Source: Nevskia sp035651715
Lineage (GTDB): Bacteria > Pseudomonadota > Gammaproteobacteria > Nevskiales > Nevskiaceae
DNA: 34,765 bases
NCBI GenBank assembly: GCA_035651715.1
Contig: DASRFD010000126.1
Coordinates: 1 to 34,765 of the forward strand
Direction of reading: 5' to 3'
Shown: one piece after another, positions 22,150-28,993 of the stretch
Position numbering within the stretch: position 1 is the first letter of the stretch
How the letters are laid out: each line of letters begins with the position of its first letter
Notes under the pieces: model-generated
Databases searched by the model: none
The model's input: only the letters and a program-made list of their open reading frames with translations
Told to the model about the DNA's origin: nothing
Translations under genes and position numbers: made by a program

Positions 22150-24154
22150 CCGGCTTCGCCAGCGGGCTGCCGGCCGGCACGTGGAAAGCCTCGCGGAAGG
22201 CGGGGACGTTGGCGAGGATGCCGTTGACGCGGAACTCGGCGATCGGGTGCGGATTGGACACGGCGTATTCGCGCGCCTGCTCCGGCCGGTCGACGTCGGC
22301 CCAGGAGTGGCCGTAGCTGATGAACAGCTGCTGCAGGGGCGTGTAGCCGCCGATCACCGGCGCTTCGGCGGCCCCGGCCGAGGCCTGGAAGGCGCGCAGC
22401 GCCAGCAGCAGGCCGCCGAGGTCGGCGATGGACTCGCCGGTGACCAGCCTGCCCTTGACGTGCAGGCCGCCGTCCACGGTGTACTGCGAGAACTGGTCGG
22501 CGATGCAGTCGACGCCGGCCTGGAAGCGCTGCTTGTCGGCGGCGGTCCACCAGTCGGCGAGGTTGCCGTGGCCGTCGAACTGGCTGCCCTCGTCGTCGAA
22601 GCCGTGGGTGATCTCGTGGCCGATCACCGCGCCGATGGCGCCGTAGTTCACCGCCGCCGGCGCGGCCGGATCGAAGTACGGCGGCTGCAGGATGCCGGCG
22701 GGAAAATTGATGTTGTTCATCGAGGTGTCGTAGTAGGCGTTGACCTCCTGCGGCGTCATGTCCCAGTCCTTGCGGTCGACCGGCTTGCCGATCTTGGCCA
22801 GCTCGCGCGCGGTGGCGAACTCGTCGGCGCGCAGCACGTTGAGCACCCAGGGGCCGCGGTCGATGGACAGGGCACTGTAGTCGCGCCAGGCGTCGGGATA
22901 GCCGATGCGCTCCTCGATCAGCCGCTCCTTCTCCAGCGCCCGGGCGCGGGTGGCCTGGCTCATCCAGGGCAGCGTGCGCAGGTCCTCGCGCAGCGCGGCG
23001 CGGATGCCGTGCAGGATGTCGAGCACCTGCTGCCTGGCCTCGGGCGGGAATTTCTTCTGCACGTAAAGATGGCCGACGGCGAAGCCGAGGGCGCGGTCCT
23101 CGGCGTTGGCGACGCGGCGCCAGCGCGGCAGCTGCTCACGGGTGCCGTGCAGCACCTGGCTGAGATGGAAAGCCTCGTCGGCGAAGGCCCTGGACAGGTA
23201 GGGCGAGAAGGCCTCGGCCAGGTGCCAGCGCAGGTAGGTGCGCCAGCCGGCCAGCGGCGCCCGGCGCAGTTCGCGCGCGGCGGCGGCGAAGAACCGCGGC
23301 ATCGCCAGGTTGAGCCGCTGCAGGCGCGGCAGGCCGGCGGCGTCGAGATACGCCGCCCAGTCCAGCGGCGCGGCGCGGGCCAGCGCGGCGCGGTCCATCG
23401 GGTGGTAGATGGCGCGCGGGTCGCGCTGCTGCTCGGCCGGCATCGAGGCGCGGGCCAGCCGCGTCTCGAAGGCCAGCACCGAGCGCGCCTCGGCCGCCGC
23501 CGCGGCCGGCGCGTCGCCGAGCAGCTCGAAGGTGCGCCGCAGGTGGGCCAGGTATTCGCGGCGGATGGCGGTGAACCTGGCGTCGCGCTTGAGGTAGTAG
23601 TCGCGGTCCGGCAGGCCCAGGCCGCCCTGGGCGACGTAGCCGATGACCAGGCTGCTGTCCCGGAAGTCCTGCATCTGGCCCAGGCTGAACAGGGCATCGA
23701 CGCCGATGCGCTGCAGGTGGGCCAGCTCCGGCAGCAGCGCGGCGCGGTCACGCAGCGCGTCGATGCGCGCCAGCTCCGGCCGCAGCGGCGCCAGGCCGGC
23801 CCGCTCGATGGCGGCTTCGTCCATGCCGCTGGCGTAGAAGTCGCCGATCTTGCGCTCCTCGCTGTCCGCCGCGGCGCCGCCGGCCGCGGCCGACTCCAGC
23901 AGCTCGCGCATGAAGTCCTGGTTCTGCCGCATCAGGATGCGGTCCACGCCCCAGCCGGAATACTCGGCGGGGATGGGGTTGTCGCGCAGCCAGGCGCCGT
24001 TGGCGAAGCGGAAGAAGTCCTGCGCCGGGTCGATGCTGCGGTCGATCCAGTCCAGGCGCAGGGTGGCGATCTGTTGCGGAGTGGCCGGCGGCGCCGCGCC
24101 GGCGGGCAGCGGCGGCAGCAGCAGGCAGGCGCCCAGTCCCAGCAGGATCCTCAT
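22130..24154 (-). CDS. M13 family (neprilysin/PepO-like) zinc metallopeptidase
   Basis: A 674-residue secreted peptidase. The signal peptide (MRILLGLGACLLLPPLPAGA) begins at the chosen start; an ATG at 24181 would add nine residues before it and has no better ribosome-binding site. The M13_N domain fills the first two thirds. The VNAYYDTSMNNINFPAGILQ segment is the conserved substrate-binding region. GHEITHGFDDEG near residue 512 holds the zinc-binding HExxH with the catalytic Glu. ESIADLGG about 60 residues later supplies the third ligand. The protein ends CVIW, the typical C-terminus. It likely cleaves short peptides in the periplasm. Confidence 0.94.
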   Translation of the reverse strand: MRILLGLGACLLLPPLPAGAAPPATPQQIATLRLDWIDRSIDPAQDFFRFANGAWLRDNPIPAEYSGWGVDRILMRQNQDFMRELLESAAAGGAAADSEERKIGDFYASGMDEAAIERAGLAPLRPELARIDALRDRAALLPELAHLQRIGVDALFSLGQMQDFRDSSLVIGYVAQGGLGLPDRDYYLKRDARFTAIRREYLAHLRRTFELLGDAPAAAAAEARSVLAFETRLARASMPAEQQRDPRAIYHPMDRAALARAAPLDWAAYLDAAGLPRLQRLNLAMPRFFAAAARELRRAPLAGWRTYLRWHLAEAFSPYLSRAFADEAFHLSQVLHGTREQLPRWRRVANAEDRALGFAVGHLYVQKKFPPEARQQVLDILHGIRAALREDLRTLPWMSQATRARALEKERLIEERIGYPDAWRDYSALSIDRGPWVLNVLRADEFATARELAKIGKPVDRKDWDMTPQEVNAYYDTSMNNINFPAGILQPPYFDPAAPAAVNYGAIGAVIGHEITHGFDDEGSQFDGHGNLADWWTAADKQRFQAGVDCIADQFSQYTVDGGLHVKGRLVTGESIADLGGLLLALRAFQASAGAAEAPVIGGYTPLQQLFISYGHSWADVDRPEQAREYAVSNPHPIAEFRVNGILANVPAFREAFHVPAGSPLAKPDACVIW

Positions 24155-24229
24155 CCGCTCGCTCGCGCTCGTGATCGGCATGCCGCCGCACTGTAGCGGG
24201 TTGCGGCGCCGCGTGCCGGCGGGAGGCGG

Positions 24230-24838
24230 CTAGAAGTCGCTGTAGCGCTTCTTGCGGCCGCCCATCCAGGGCAGCACCAGGCCGATGAAGATGCCAGCGG
24301 CGACCAGCACCGCGCCGGTCAGCAGGGTCTGGCGCCGCGCCTTCTCGGCGTCGTACTGCTGCTCCAGCTCGCCGACCTGCTGCTCGCGCTGGGCGATGGC
24401 GGCCTTCAGCTTCTCGTTCTCGCCGGCCATCTCCAGCGCCGGCCTGGCCTTGGCCAGCTGCTGCTGCGCCGCGCTCAGGTCCTGCTGCAGCGACTGCGCC
24501 TGGCTGTGGGCCTGGTCGAGTTGCTGCTTGAGCGAGGCCAGCTGCTCCTTGGCGGCCGGCTGGTCGGTGATGAAGCGGGCGGTGATCCAGCCTTCGCGGC
24601 CGTCGGCGGTGCGGATGCGGGCGAAGCTGTCGGCGCCGAGCGATTCGAGCACCGTCACCTTCATGCCGCTCTTGACCGAGCCCAGCGACTCGGCGTCGTT
24701 GCTCGGCTTCTGGCGGATGGTGACGCTGATTTCGTCGGAGATGTATTGCTGCCGCCCCTGCGCCATGGCCGTCGGCAGGCACAGGAGAACGGCGGAGGCG
24801 CAGCAGCACTGCGCCCAAAACTTCCATGTCTTGGTCAT
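24230..24838 (-). CDS. TIGR04211-type SH3 and coiled-coil membrane protein
   Basis: A 202-residue protein. The signal peptide ends near AMA-QG at residue 26. A bacterial SH3 domain spans 30-92 (YISDEISVTIRQKPSNDAES, then GREGWITARFI). A glutamine- and alanine-rich coiled coil runs about 95-168, and a C-terminal membrane helix (171-192) ends in a short basic tail. This matches the TIGR04211/YgiM layout: a periplasmic SH3 domain held by a C-terminal inner-membrane anchor. Its role in E. coli is not firmly known, though SH3 domains of this type bind peptidoglycan or peptides. AGGGGC precedes the ATG. Confidence 0.9.
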   Translation of the reverse strand: MTKTWKFWAQCCCASAVLLCLPTAMAQGRQQYISDEISVTIRQKPSNDAESLGSVKSGMKVTVLESLGADSFARIRTADGREGWITARFITDQPAAKEQLASLKQQLDQAHSQAQSLQQDLSAAQQQLAKARPALEMAGENEKLKAAIAQREQQVGELEQQYDAEKARRQTLLTGAVLVAAGIFIGLVLPWMGGRKKRYSDF

Positions 24839-24996
24839 TGCCCCTGAAGAGTAGCAGCTAGGCTGCGTTTGTCACAGTCTTTGCGGCGATGGCGCGGACG
24901 CGCGGCCAGGGCTGCGGCAGGTGCGGGCTGCCCGCGTGGTGCCGGATATCCGCGGCCGCAAGCAGGCGGCGGCGCAATCCGCCTGTGGTCCGGGCA

Positions 24997-25060
24997 GTCG
25001 TCATCCGGCGCAGGCCGGGGGCCGCGCTGGAGTCCCCAGGCTTGCGCCGGAACGACGAGC
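24997..25060. repeat. Dispersed extragenic palindrome
   Basis: Arms GTCGTCATCCGGCGCAGGCC and GGCTTGCGCCGGAACGACG are near-complementary around a 25-base centre. It lies 14 bases beyond the stop codon of the outer-membrane protein gene. Such units commonly sit at 3' ends and can act on mRNA stability or termination. It is related in pattern to the degenerate unit at 19958-20006. Confidence 0.55.
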
Positions 25061-25073
25061 CCGGCCGGCGGCT

Positions 25074-25634
25074 TCAGCGGATGTCGCCGAAGACGTAGCG
25101 CACGCCCACTTCGTAGCGACGGTCGTCGCCGCCCTGCAGCGCGCCCTGCAGGTCCCAGTGCGGCGCGAAGTTGTACAGCGCCACGCCGCGCACCGAGGTC
25201 TGGTCGGTGTGGAACAGGTGGACGAAGCGCAGCTCCGGCGACAGCTCCAGGCGCGGAATGGTCTTCCAGCGCAGGCCGGCGCGGAAGCCGACGCCGGTGT
25301 CGGTCTCGTCGTGGCGGTCGCCGTGCTCGAGGGTGGCGCCGCCGAAGAAGCCGAGGGTGGGCACGATCGGCATGTGGAAGATGGCGCCGACGGACTCCTG
25401 GTCGAGGTTGTCGGTGCCGGTGTATTCGCCGATCACCGCCAGCGGCAGCACCGGGATGTCGAAGGAGCCGGCGACCCGGCCGCCGCCGCCGTCGCGGCCA
25501 TAATCGTGCCGGTCGATGAAGCCGCCTTCGATATAGGTGTAGTCGGACGCCGAGGCGGTGGCCGGCAGCAGGGCCGGGGCCGCAGCAAGAGCAGCAAGCG
25601 CGGCGAATGCACGCGCACCTTGGGACTTACGCAT
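25074..25634 (-). CDS. Outer-membrane beta-barrel protein
   Basis: A 186-residue exported protein. The signal peptide (about residues 1-29) ends ASA-SD. The mature part alternates polar and hydrophobic residues in short strands separated by Gly/Asp turns: YTYIEGGFIDRHDYG, VAGSFDIPVLPLAVIGEYTG, FRAGLRWK and LSPELRFVHLF. It ends with VGVRYVFGDIR; an aromatic residue near the end (YVF) resembles an outer-membrane insertion signal. It is probably an eight-stranded barrel similar to OmpW/OmpA-like small porins, with no clear name. A GGAGG site ten bases from the ATG decides the start. A candidate operator lies upstream at 25753-25791. Confidence 0.82.
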   Translation of the reverse strand: MRKSQGARAFAALAALAAAPALLPATASASDYTYIEGGFIDRHDYGRDGGGGRVAGSFDIPVLPLAVIGEYTGTDNLDQESVGAIFHMPIVPTLGFFGGATLEHGDRHDETDTGVGFRAGLRWKTIPRLELSPELRFVHLFHTDQTSVRGVALYNFAPHWDLQGALQGGDDRRYEVGVRYVFGDIR

Positions 25635-25752
25635 TTTTTCTTAGCCTCCATGGCTTCTGTTGTCGGTACCGCCGCGCAGGGCACGCGGCGCGGCTGCCCG
25701 TCCCTGGACGGTGCAGGCGGCCGCCGGCACTCAGACCGCGCGGGCCTGCACT

Positions 25753-25791
25753 GGTTCAGCTTGCGCAATGCTTGCTGAACCGAATCTGAAC
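25753..25791 (-). promoter_or_regulatory. Candidate response-regulator site (GTTCAG direct repeat)
   Basis: On the minus strand GTTCAG-N5-GTTCAG (25791-25775) is a direct repeat with an 11-base period, and a third, inverted copy lies at 25754-25759, so that GGTTCAGC and GCTGAACC also form an 8-base palindrome. Spacing of about one helical turn is usual for OmpR-type dimers. It is 120-160 bases upstream of the outer-membrane protein start. Function is inferred only. Confidence 0.4.
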
Positions 25792-25804
25792 GAAGCCGGC
25801 GCGC

Positions 25805-26230
25805 CTACTTCTCCAGCTGGCGGTAGCGCTCGTTGATGGTGTGCATCAGGCTCACCAGGTCGCCGCTGGCGCGGCGGTAGCCCATGGTCATTTCCTGCGA
25901 GGGGTTGAGGGCGTTGTTGTCGAAGGCGGTGAACAGGCCGCCGAGGGCGCTGAGGTAGTTGTCGATGGCGCGGCCGCGGCTGTAGCGGGCCCAGTAGACG
26001 TTGAGCCCGCGCTCGCACTCGAACTGCTGCATGCGCTGGCCGATGCTGACCGCCGAGCAGGTCGCCACCGCCTCCAGCAGCGGATCCAGCTCGGCGCGGG
26101 ACATGGCGGCCACGTCCTTCTGCGCCTTCTTGAAATTCTCGGCGTCGTTGAGCGTGGCCAGGGCGTCGGCCGCGGCGGTGCCGCTCCAGGCCAGGCACAA
26201 CACTCCACACAGCGTCTTCAATCGCTTCAT
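25805..26230 (-). CDS. Small exported alpha-helical protein, unknown
   Basis: A 141-residue protein with a signal peptide (MKRLKTLCGVLCLAWSGTAA, cleavage near residue 22). The mature part is predicted helical: DALATLNDAENFKKAQKDVA, SRAELDPLLEAVATCSAV, then MQQFECERGLNVYWARYSRG and a C-terminal helix. It has two cysteines (in ATCSAV and FECERG) that could form a disulfide in the periplasm. I recognise no family. The start at 26230 has GGGAGAAG at good spacing. It is on the same strand as, and 170 bases upstream of, the outer-membrane barrel gene. Confidence 0.78.
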   Translation of the reverse strand: MKRLKTLCGVLCLAWSGTAAADALATLNDAENFKKAQKDVAAMSRAELDPLLEAVATCSAVSIGQRMQQFECERGLNVYWARYSRGRAIDNYLSALGGLFTAFDNNALNPSQEMTMGYRRASGDLVSLMHTINERYRQLEK

Positions 26231-26370
26231 CGGACTTCTCCCGGCAGTACTGCAACCCGCGCCAAGCCTAGCGCATCGGGACGGCGACCATGCATCCGCC
26301 ACTGTCCTTGCGGCCGCGGCTGGGCGAGAATACCGCCTCCGGCTTCCACGCCCCGCCCGACTCGTCATCG

Positions 26371-26946
26371 ATGTCCCGCTCGATCATCGTCCGCCGCTCC
26401 CCCATCCACGGCAACGGCGTCTTCGCCGCGACCGACCTCCCCGCCGGCAAGAACCTGGTCCAGTACCGCGGCAAGCTCCTGACCCACGCCGACGCCGACG
26501 AACGCTACAGCGACAACCGCGAGACCGGCCACACCTTCCTGTTCATCCTCAACGACCACTACGTCGTCGACGCCAACGTCGACGGCAACGCGGCGCGCTG
26601 GATCAACCACAGCTGCGCGCCGAACTGCGAGCCGGTGCTGGAGGCAAGCAAGGACGGCGACCCGAAGAAGGACCGCCTGTTCATCGCCACCAAGCGCGCG
26701 GTCAAGGCCGGCGAAGAACTGACCTACGACTACGGCATCGAGCTGGAGGACAGCGACACCAGGCGCATCCGCCAGCTGTGGGCCTGCCGCTGCGGCTCGG
26801 CCAGGTGCACCGGCACCATGCTCAAGCCGAAGAAGCCCGCCCGGAAGAAGGCCCAGGCGAAGAAGGCCCAGGCGAAGAAGGCCCAGGCAAAGAAGGCGGC
26901 GCCGAAGAAGGCGGCGAAGAAGAAGGCGACGAAGACCAGGAAGTAA
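26371..26946 (+). CDS. SET-domain protein-lysine methyltransferase with histone-H1-like tail
   Basis: A 191-residue protein. The SET domain covers 1-150: RRSPIHGNGVFA (SAM-binding start), RWINHSCAPNC at 77-86 (NHSC knot), EELTYDYG at 115-122 and a post-SET cysteine cluster C139-x-C141-x4-C146, which with Cys82 should bind zinc. Residues 151-191 are a lysine/alanine tail built from repeated KKAQA/KKAAP units, like the AKKA repeats of histone-H1-like proteins. SET enzymes methylate lysines with S-adenosylmethionine; the tail may bind DNA or be the substrate itself. The ATG at 26371 is chosen because the upstream open part (from 26290) looks non-coding. Confidence 0.93.
   Translation: MSRSIIVRRSPIHGNGVFAATDLPAGKNLVQYRGKLLTHADADERYSDNRETGHTFLFILNDHYVVDANVDGNAARWINHSCAPNCEPVLEASKDGDPKKDRLFIATKRAVKAGEELTYDYGIELEDSDTRRIRQLWACRCGSARCTGTMLKPKKPARKKAQAKKAQAKKAQAKKAAPKKAAKKKATKTRK
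26845..26904 (+). repeat. 15-bp tandem repeat in the SET gene tail
   Basis: The unit AAGAAGGCCCAGGCG occurs three times in a row (26845-26889, last base of copy three changed), then continues in a diverged form (AAGAAGGCGGCGCCG). Each copy encodes KKAQA. A 15-base unit can expand or contract without breaking the frame, so tail length may vary between strains. Confidence 0.85.
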
Positions 26947-26981
26947 GCCGCCGGCGGGCCGGAGCCCGGCGCCGCGTCACC

Positions 26982-27893
26982 TCAGGCGGCGCTGGCGACG
27001 CTGCGCTGCTGCACCTCGCGCACATGCCCGAGTATCAGGCTGCCGATCCGCGGCAGCAGCGCCGCCGGCAGGTCGTGCCCCATCCCCTCGATCAGCTCCA
27101 GCCTGGCGCCGGGGATCAGCCGCGCCAGCTCGCGGCCCGCGGCCACCGGCACCAGCGGATCCGCCAGCCCGTGGATCACCAGGGTCGGCACCTTGATCAT
27201 GCGCAGCAGCGGCACGCGGCTCGGCGCCGCCATGATCGCCAGGGTCTGCCGCGCCATGCCGCGCGGATAGAGGCAGCGCGCCTGGTCGCGCTCGACCATG
27301 GCGCGCAGCTCGGCGTCCGGCGTCGGGTAGCCGGGGCTGCCGATCAGCCGCCAGGTGTTCATCGAGTGCCGCACCAGGGACTCGCGGTCGGTGCCCCTGG
27401 GCCGCTGCGTCAGGCGCAGGCGCAGCTTGAGGCTGGGCTGCGGCAGGCTGCGGTTGCCGCTGCTGGTCATGATGGCGGTGAAGCTGAGCAGGCGCCCGCC
27501 GTGCCGCGCCGCCAGGATCTGGCCGATCATGCCGCCCATCGACATGCCGACGACATGGGCGCTGCGGATGCGCAGCGCGTCGAGCAGGCCGAGCGCGTCG
27601 GCCGCCATGTCGTCGAGCGTATAGCCGGAGCGTACCGGCAGGCGCAGCATGTAGCGCAGCCCGGCGCGGTTCAGGTCCGGCTTGCCGGCGCTGTCGATCT
27701 TGCTGGACAGGCCGACGTCGCGGTTGTCGTAGCGGATGACGTAGTAGCCGCCGGCCGCCAGCGCCCGGCACAGCGCCTCCGGCCACAGCACCAGCTGGCC
27801 GCCCAGGCCCATGATCAAGAGAATCGCCGGGTCGGAAGGCTGGCCGAAGGTCTCGTACTCGATCTGGATGCCGTTGGCCTGGACGTGGGGCAT
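26982..27893 (-). CDS. Alpha/beta hydrolase (RdmC/DnrP-like)
   Basis: A 303-residue cytoplasmic hydrolase. The start ANGIQIEYETFGQPSDPAIL and the LLIMGLGGQLVLWP oxyanion strand, with YVIRYDNRDVGLSS, are typical of the family that includes aclacinomycin methylesterase RdmC and many annotated alpha/beta hydrolases. The nucleophile elbow GMSMGGM contains Ser118. Asp is in HGLADPLVP and His in EGMGHDLP. There is no signal peptide. It converges with the SET gene and diverges from rluF, from which it is separated by a palindrome and a mobile element. Confidence 0.88.
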   Translation of the reverse strand: MPHVQANGIQIEYETFGQPSDPAILLIMGLGGQLVLWPEALCRALAAGGYYVIRYDNRDVGLSSKIDSAGKPDLNRAGLRYMLRLPVRSGYTLDDMAADALGLLDALRIRSAHVVGMSMGGMIGQILAARHGGRLLSFTAIMTSSGNRSLPQPSLKLRLRLTQRPRGTDRESLVRHSMNTWRLIGSPGYPTPDAELRAMVERDQARCLYPRGMARQTLAIMAAPSRVPLLRMIKVPTLVIHGLADPLVPVAAGRELARLIPGARLELIEGMGHDLPAALLPRIGSLILGHVREVQQRSVASAA

Positions 27894-27940
27894 GGAAGCT
27901 GTTGCCGCGGAAAAGCCGATTGTGCAGGCAAAAGCGGCTG

Positions 27941-27995
27941 GCGCAAAGACGCCGCCGGGGGAAACCCGGGCGGCGCTGTTCCAGCGTCTTTGCGC
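27941..27995. repeat. Long interlaced inverted repeat
   Basis: The outer arms GCGCAAAGACGC and GCGTCTTTGCGC (perfect, 12 bases) enclose inner arms GCCGCC(GGG) and (CCC)GGGCGGC. The whole can fold as a single extended hairpin. It lies between the divergent hydrolase and rluF genes, 16 bases before the CTAG site of the element at 28015, and could be another small mobile relic, a protein-binding site or an RNA structure. Confidence 0.6.
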
Positions 27996-28014
27996 GGGGC
28001 CCGCCTTAAACTAG

Positions 28015-28182
28015 GGCCTGTTCACGCGATATCGATCGCTGCGAAGGGGTCTGTTTCGGCGCAGTGCAAGGCGCGACCGACGCGGTGTACTGGATGTACG
28101 AAGGAGGGAGCGACGTGGCAATGCGCGAAAAACAAATCCCTTTCCGGGGGCAACGCAGCGATCGAAATCGCGTGAACAGGCC
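28015..28182. mobile_element. MITE-like palindromic element upstream of rluF (copy 3, 168 bp)
   Basis: Ends GGCCTGTTCACGCGAT and its complement extend to about 29-base inverted repeats with one mismatch, flanked by CTAG on both sides (28011-28014 and 28183-28186). The core (GCAAGGCGCGACCGACG then a GTGTACTGGATGTAC part) matches the first hairpin of the element in the toxin gene, so they are related, although the terminal repeats differ. No protein is encoded. The CTAG duplication fits YTAR specificity, as with IS5-group transposition. Confidence 0.8.
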
Positions 28183-28192
28183 CTAGGCCGCC

Positions 28193-28936
28193 ATGCGCCT
28201 GAACAAGTACATCAGCGAAACCGGCATCTGCTCGCGCCGCGAGGCCGACGCCTGGATCGAGCAGGGCCGGGTCACCGTCAACGGCCGGCGCGCCGGGCTG
28301 GGCGTCCAGGTGCAGGACGGCGACGAGGTGAAGGTCAACGGCAAGCCGCTCGGCGCCCGCAAGAAGCAGGTCTACATCGCGCTGAACAAGCCGGTGGGCA
28401 TCACCTGCACCACCGAGCGCCACATCGAGGGCAACATCGTCGACTTCGTCAACCACCCCGACCGCATCTTCCCGATCGGCCGCCTCGACAAGGACTCCGA
28501 AGGCCTGATCCTGCTGACCAACAACGGCGACATCGTCAACGAGATCCTGCGCGTGGAGAACGGCCACGAGAAGGAATACATCGTGACGGTGGACCGGACG
28601 GTGACCGCGGATTTCCTGGCCGGCATGTCCAGGGGCGTGCGCCTGCCGGAGCTGGACACCACCACCAAGCCCTGCCGCGCCAGCCGCATCGGCGACAAGG
28701 TGTTCCGCATCGTCCTGACCCAGGGCCTCAACCGGCAGATCCGCCGCATGTGCGAGGTGTTCGGCTACGAGGTGCGGCGGCTGCAGCGGGTGCGGATCAT
28801 CAACCTGCGGCTGGGGGCTCTGAAGGTGGGGCAGTGGCGCGAGCTGACCAAGGAGGAATTGCGGGGCTTGCTGCCGGGCAAGGATTGGGAAGCGGGTGGC
28901 GCGGCGCGGCAGGCGCCGAAGCCGGAAAAATCCTGA
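28193..28936 (+). CDS. rluF: 23S rRNA pseudouridine(2604) synthase
   Basis: A 247-residue RsuA/RluF-type pseudouridine synthase. An S4 RNA-binding domain fills 1-55 (MRLNKYISETGICSRREADA). The catalytic domain has Asp99 in GRLDKDSEGL and ends with LTQGLNRQIRRMCEVFGYEV. RluF, RluB, RluE and RsuA share these features. The ERHIEGNIVDFVNHPDRIFP segment matches RluF best; the site assignment is from family similarity. The start codon is 10 bases past the end of the mobile element, and the six bases GCCGCC before it do not form a normal Shine-Dalgarno site, so expression may now depend on the element. Confidence 0.92.
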   Translation: MRLNKYISETGICSRREADAWIEQGRVTVNGRRAGLGVQVQDGDEVKVNGKPLGARKKQVYIALNKPVGITCTTERHIEGNIVDFVNHPDRIFPIGRLDKDSEGLILLTNNGDIVNEILRVENGHEKEYIVTVDRTVTADFLAGMSRGVRLPELDTTTKPCRASRIGDKVFRIVLTQGLNRQIRRMCEVFGYEVRRLQRVRIINLRLGALKVGQWRELTKEELRGLLPGKDWEAGGAARQAPKPEKS

Positions 28937-28993
28937 GGCCGCTCCACCACGCCGCGCCGGGTCCGCCTGCCGCGCCGCGCCTGCCGCCTCCCG

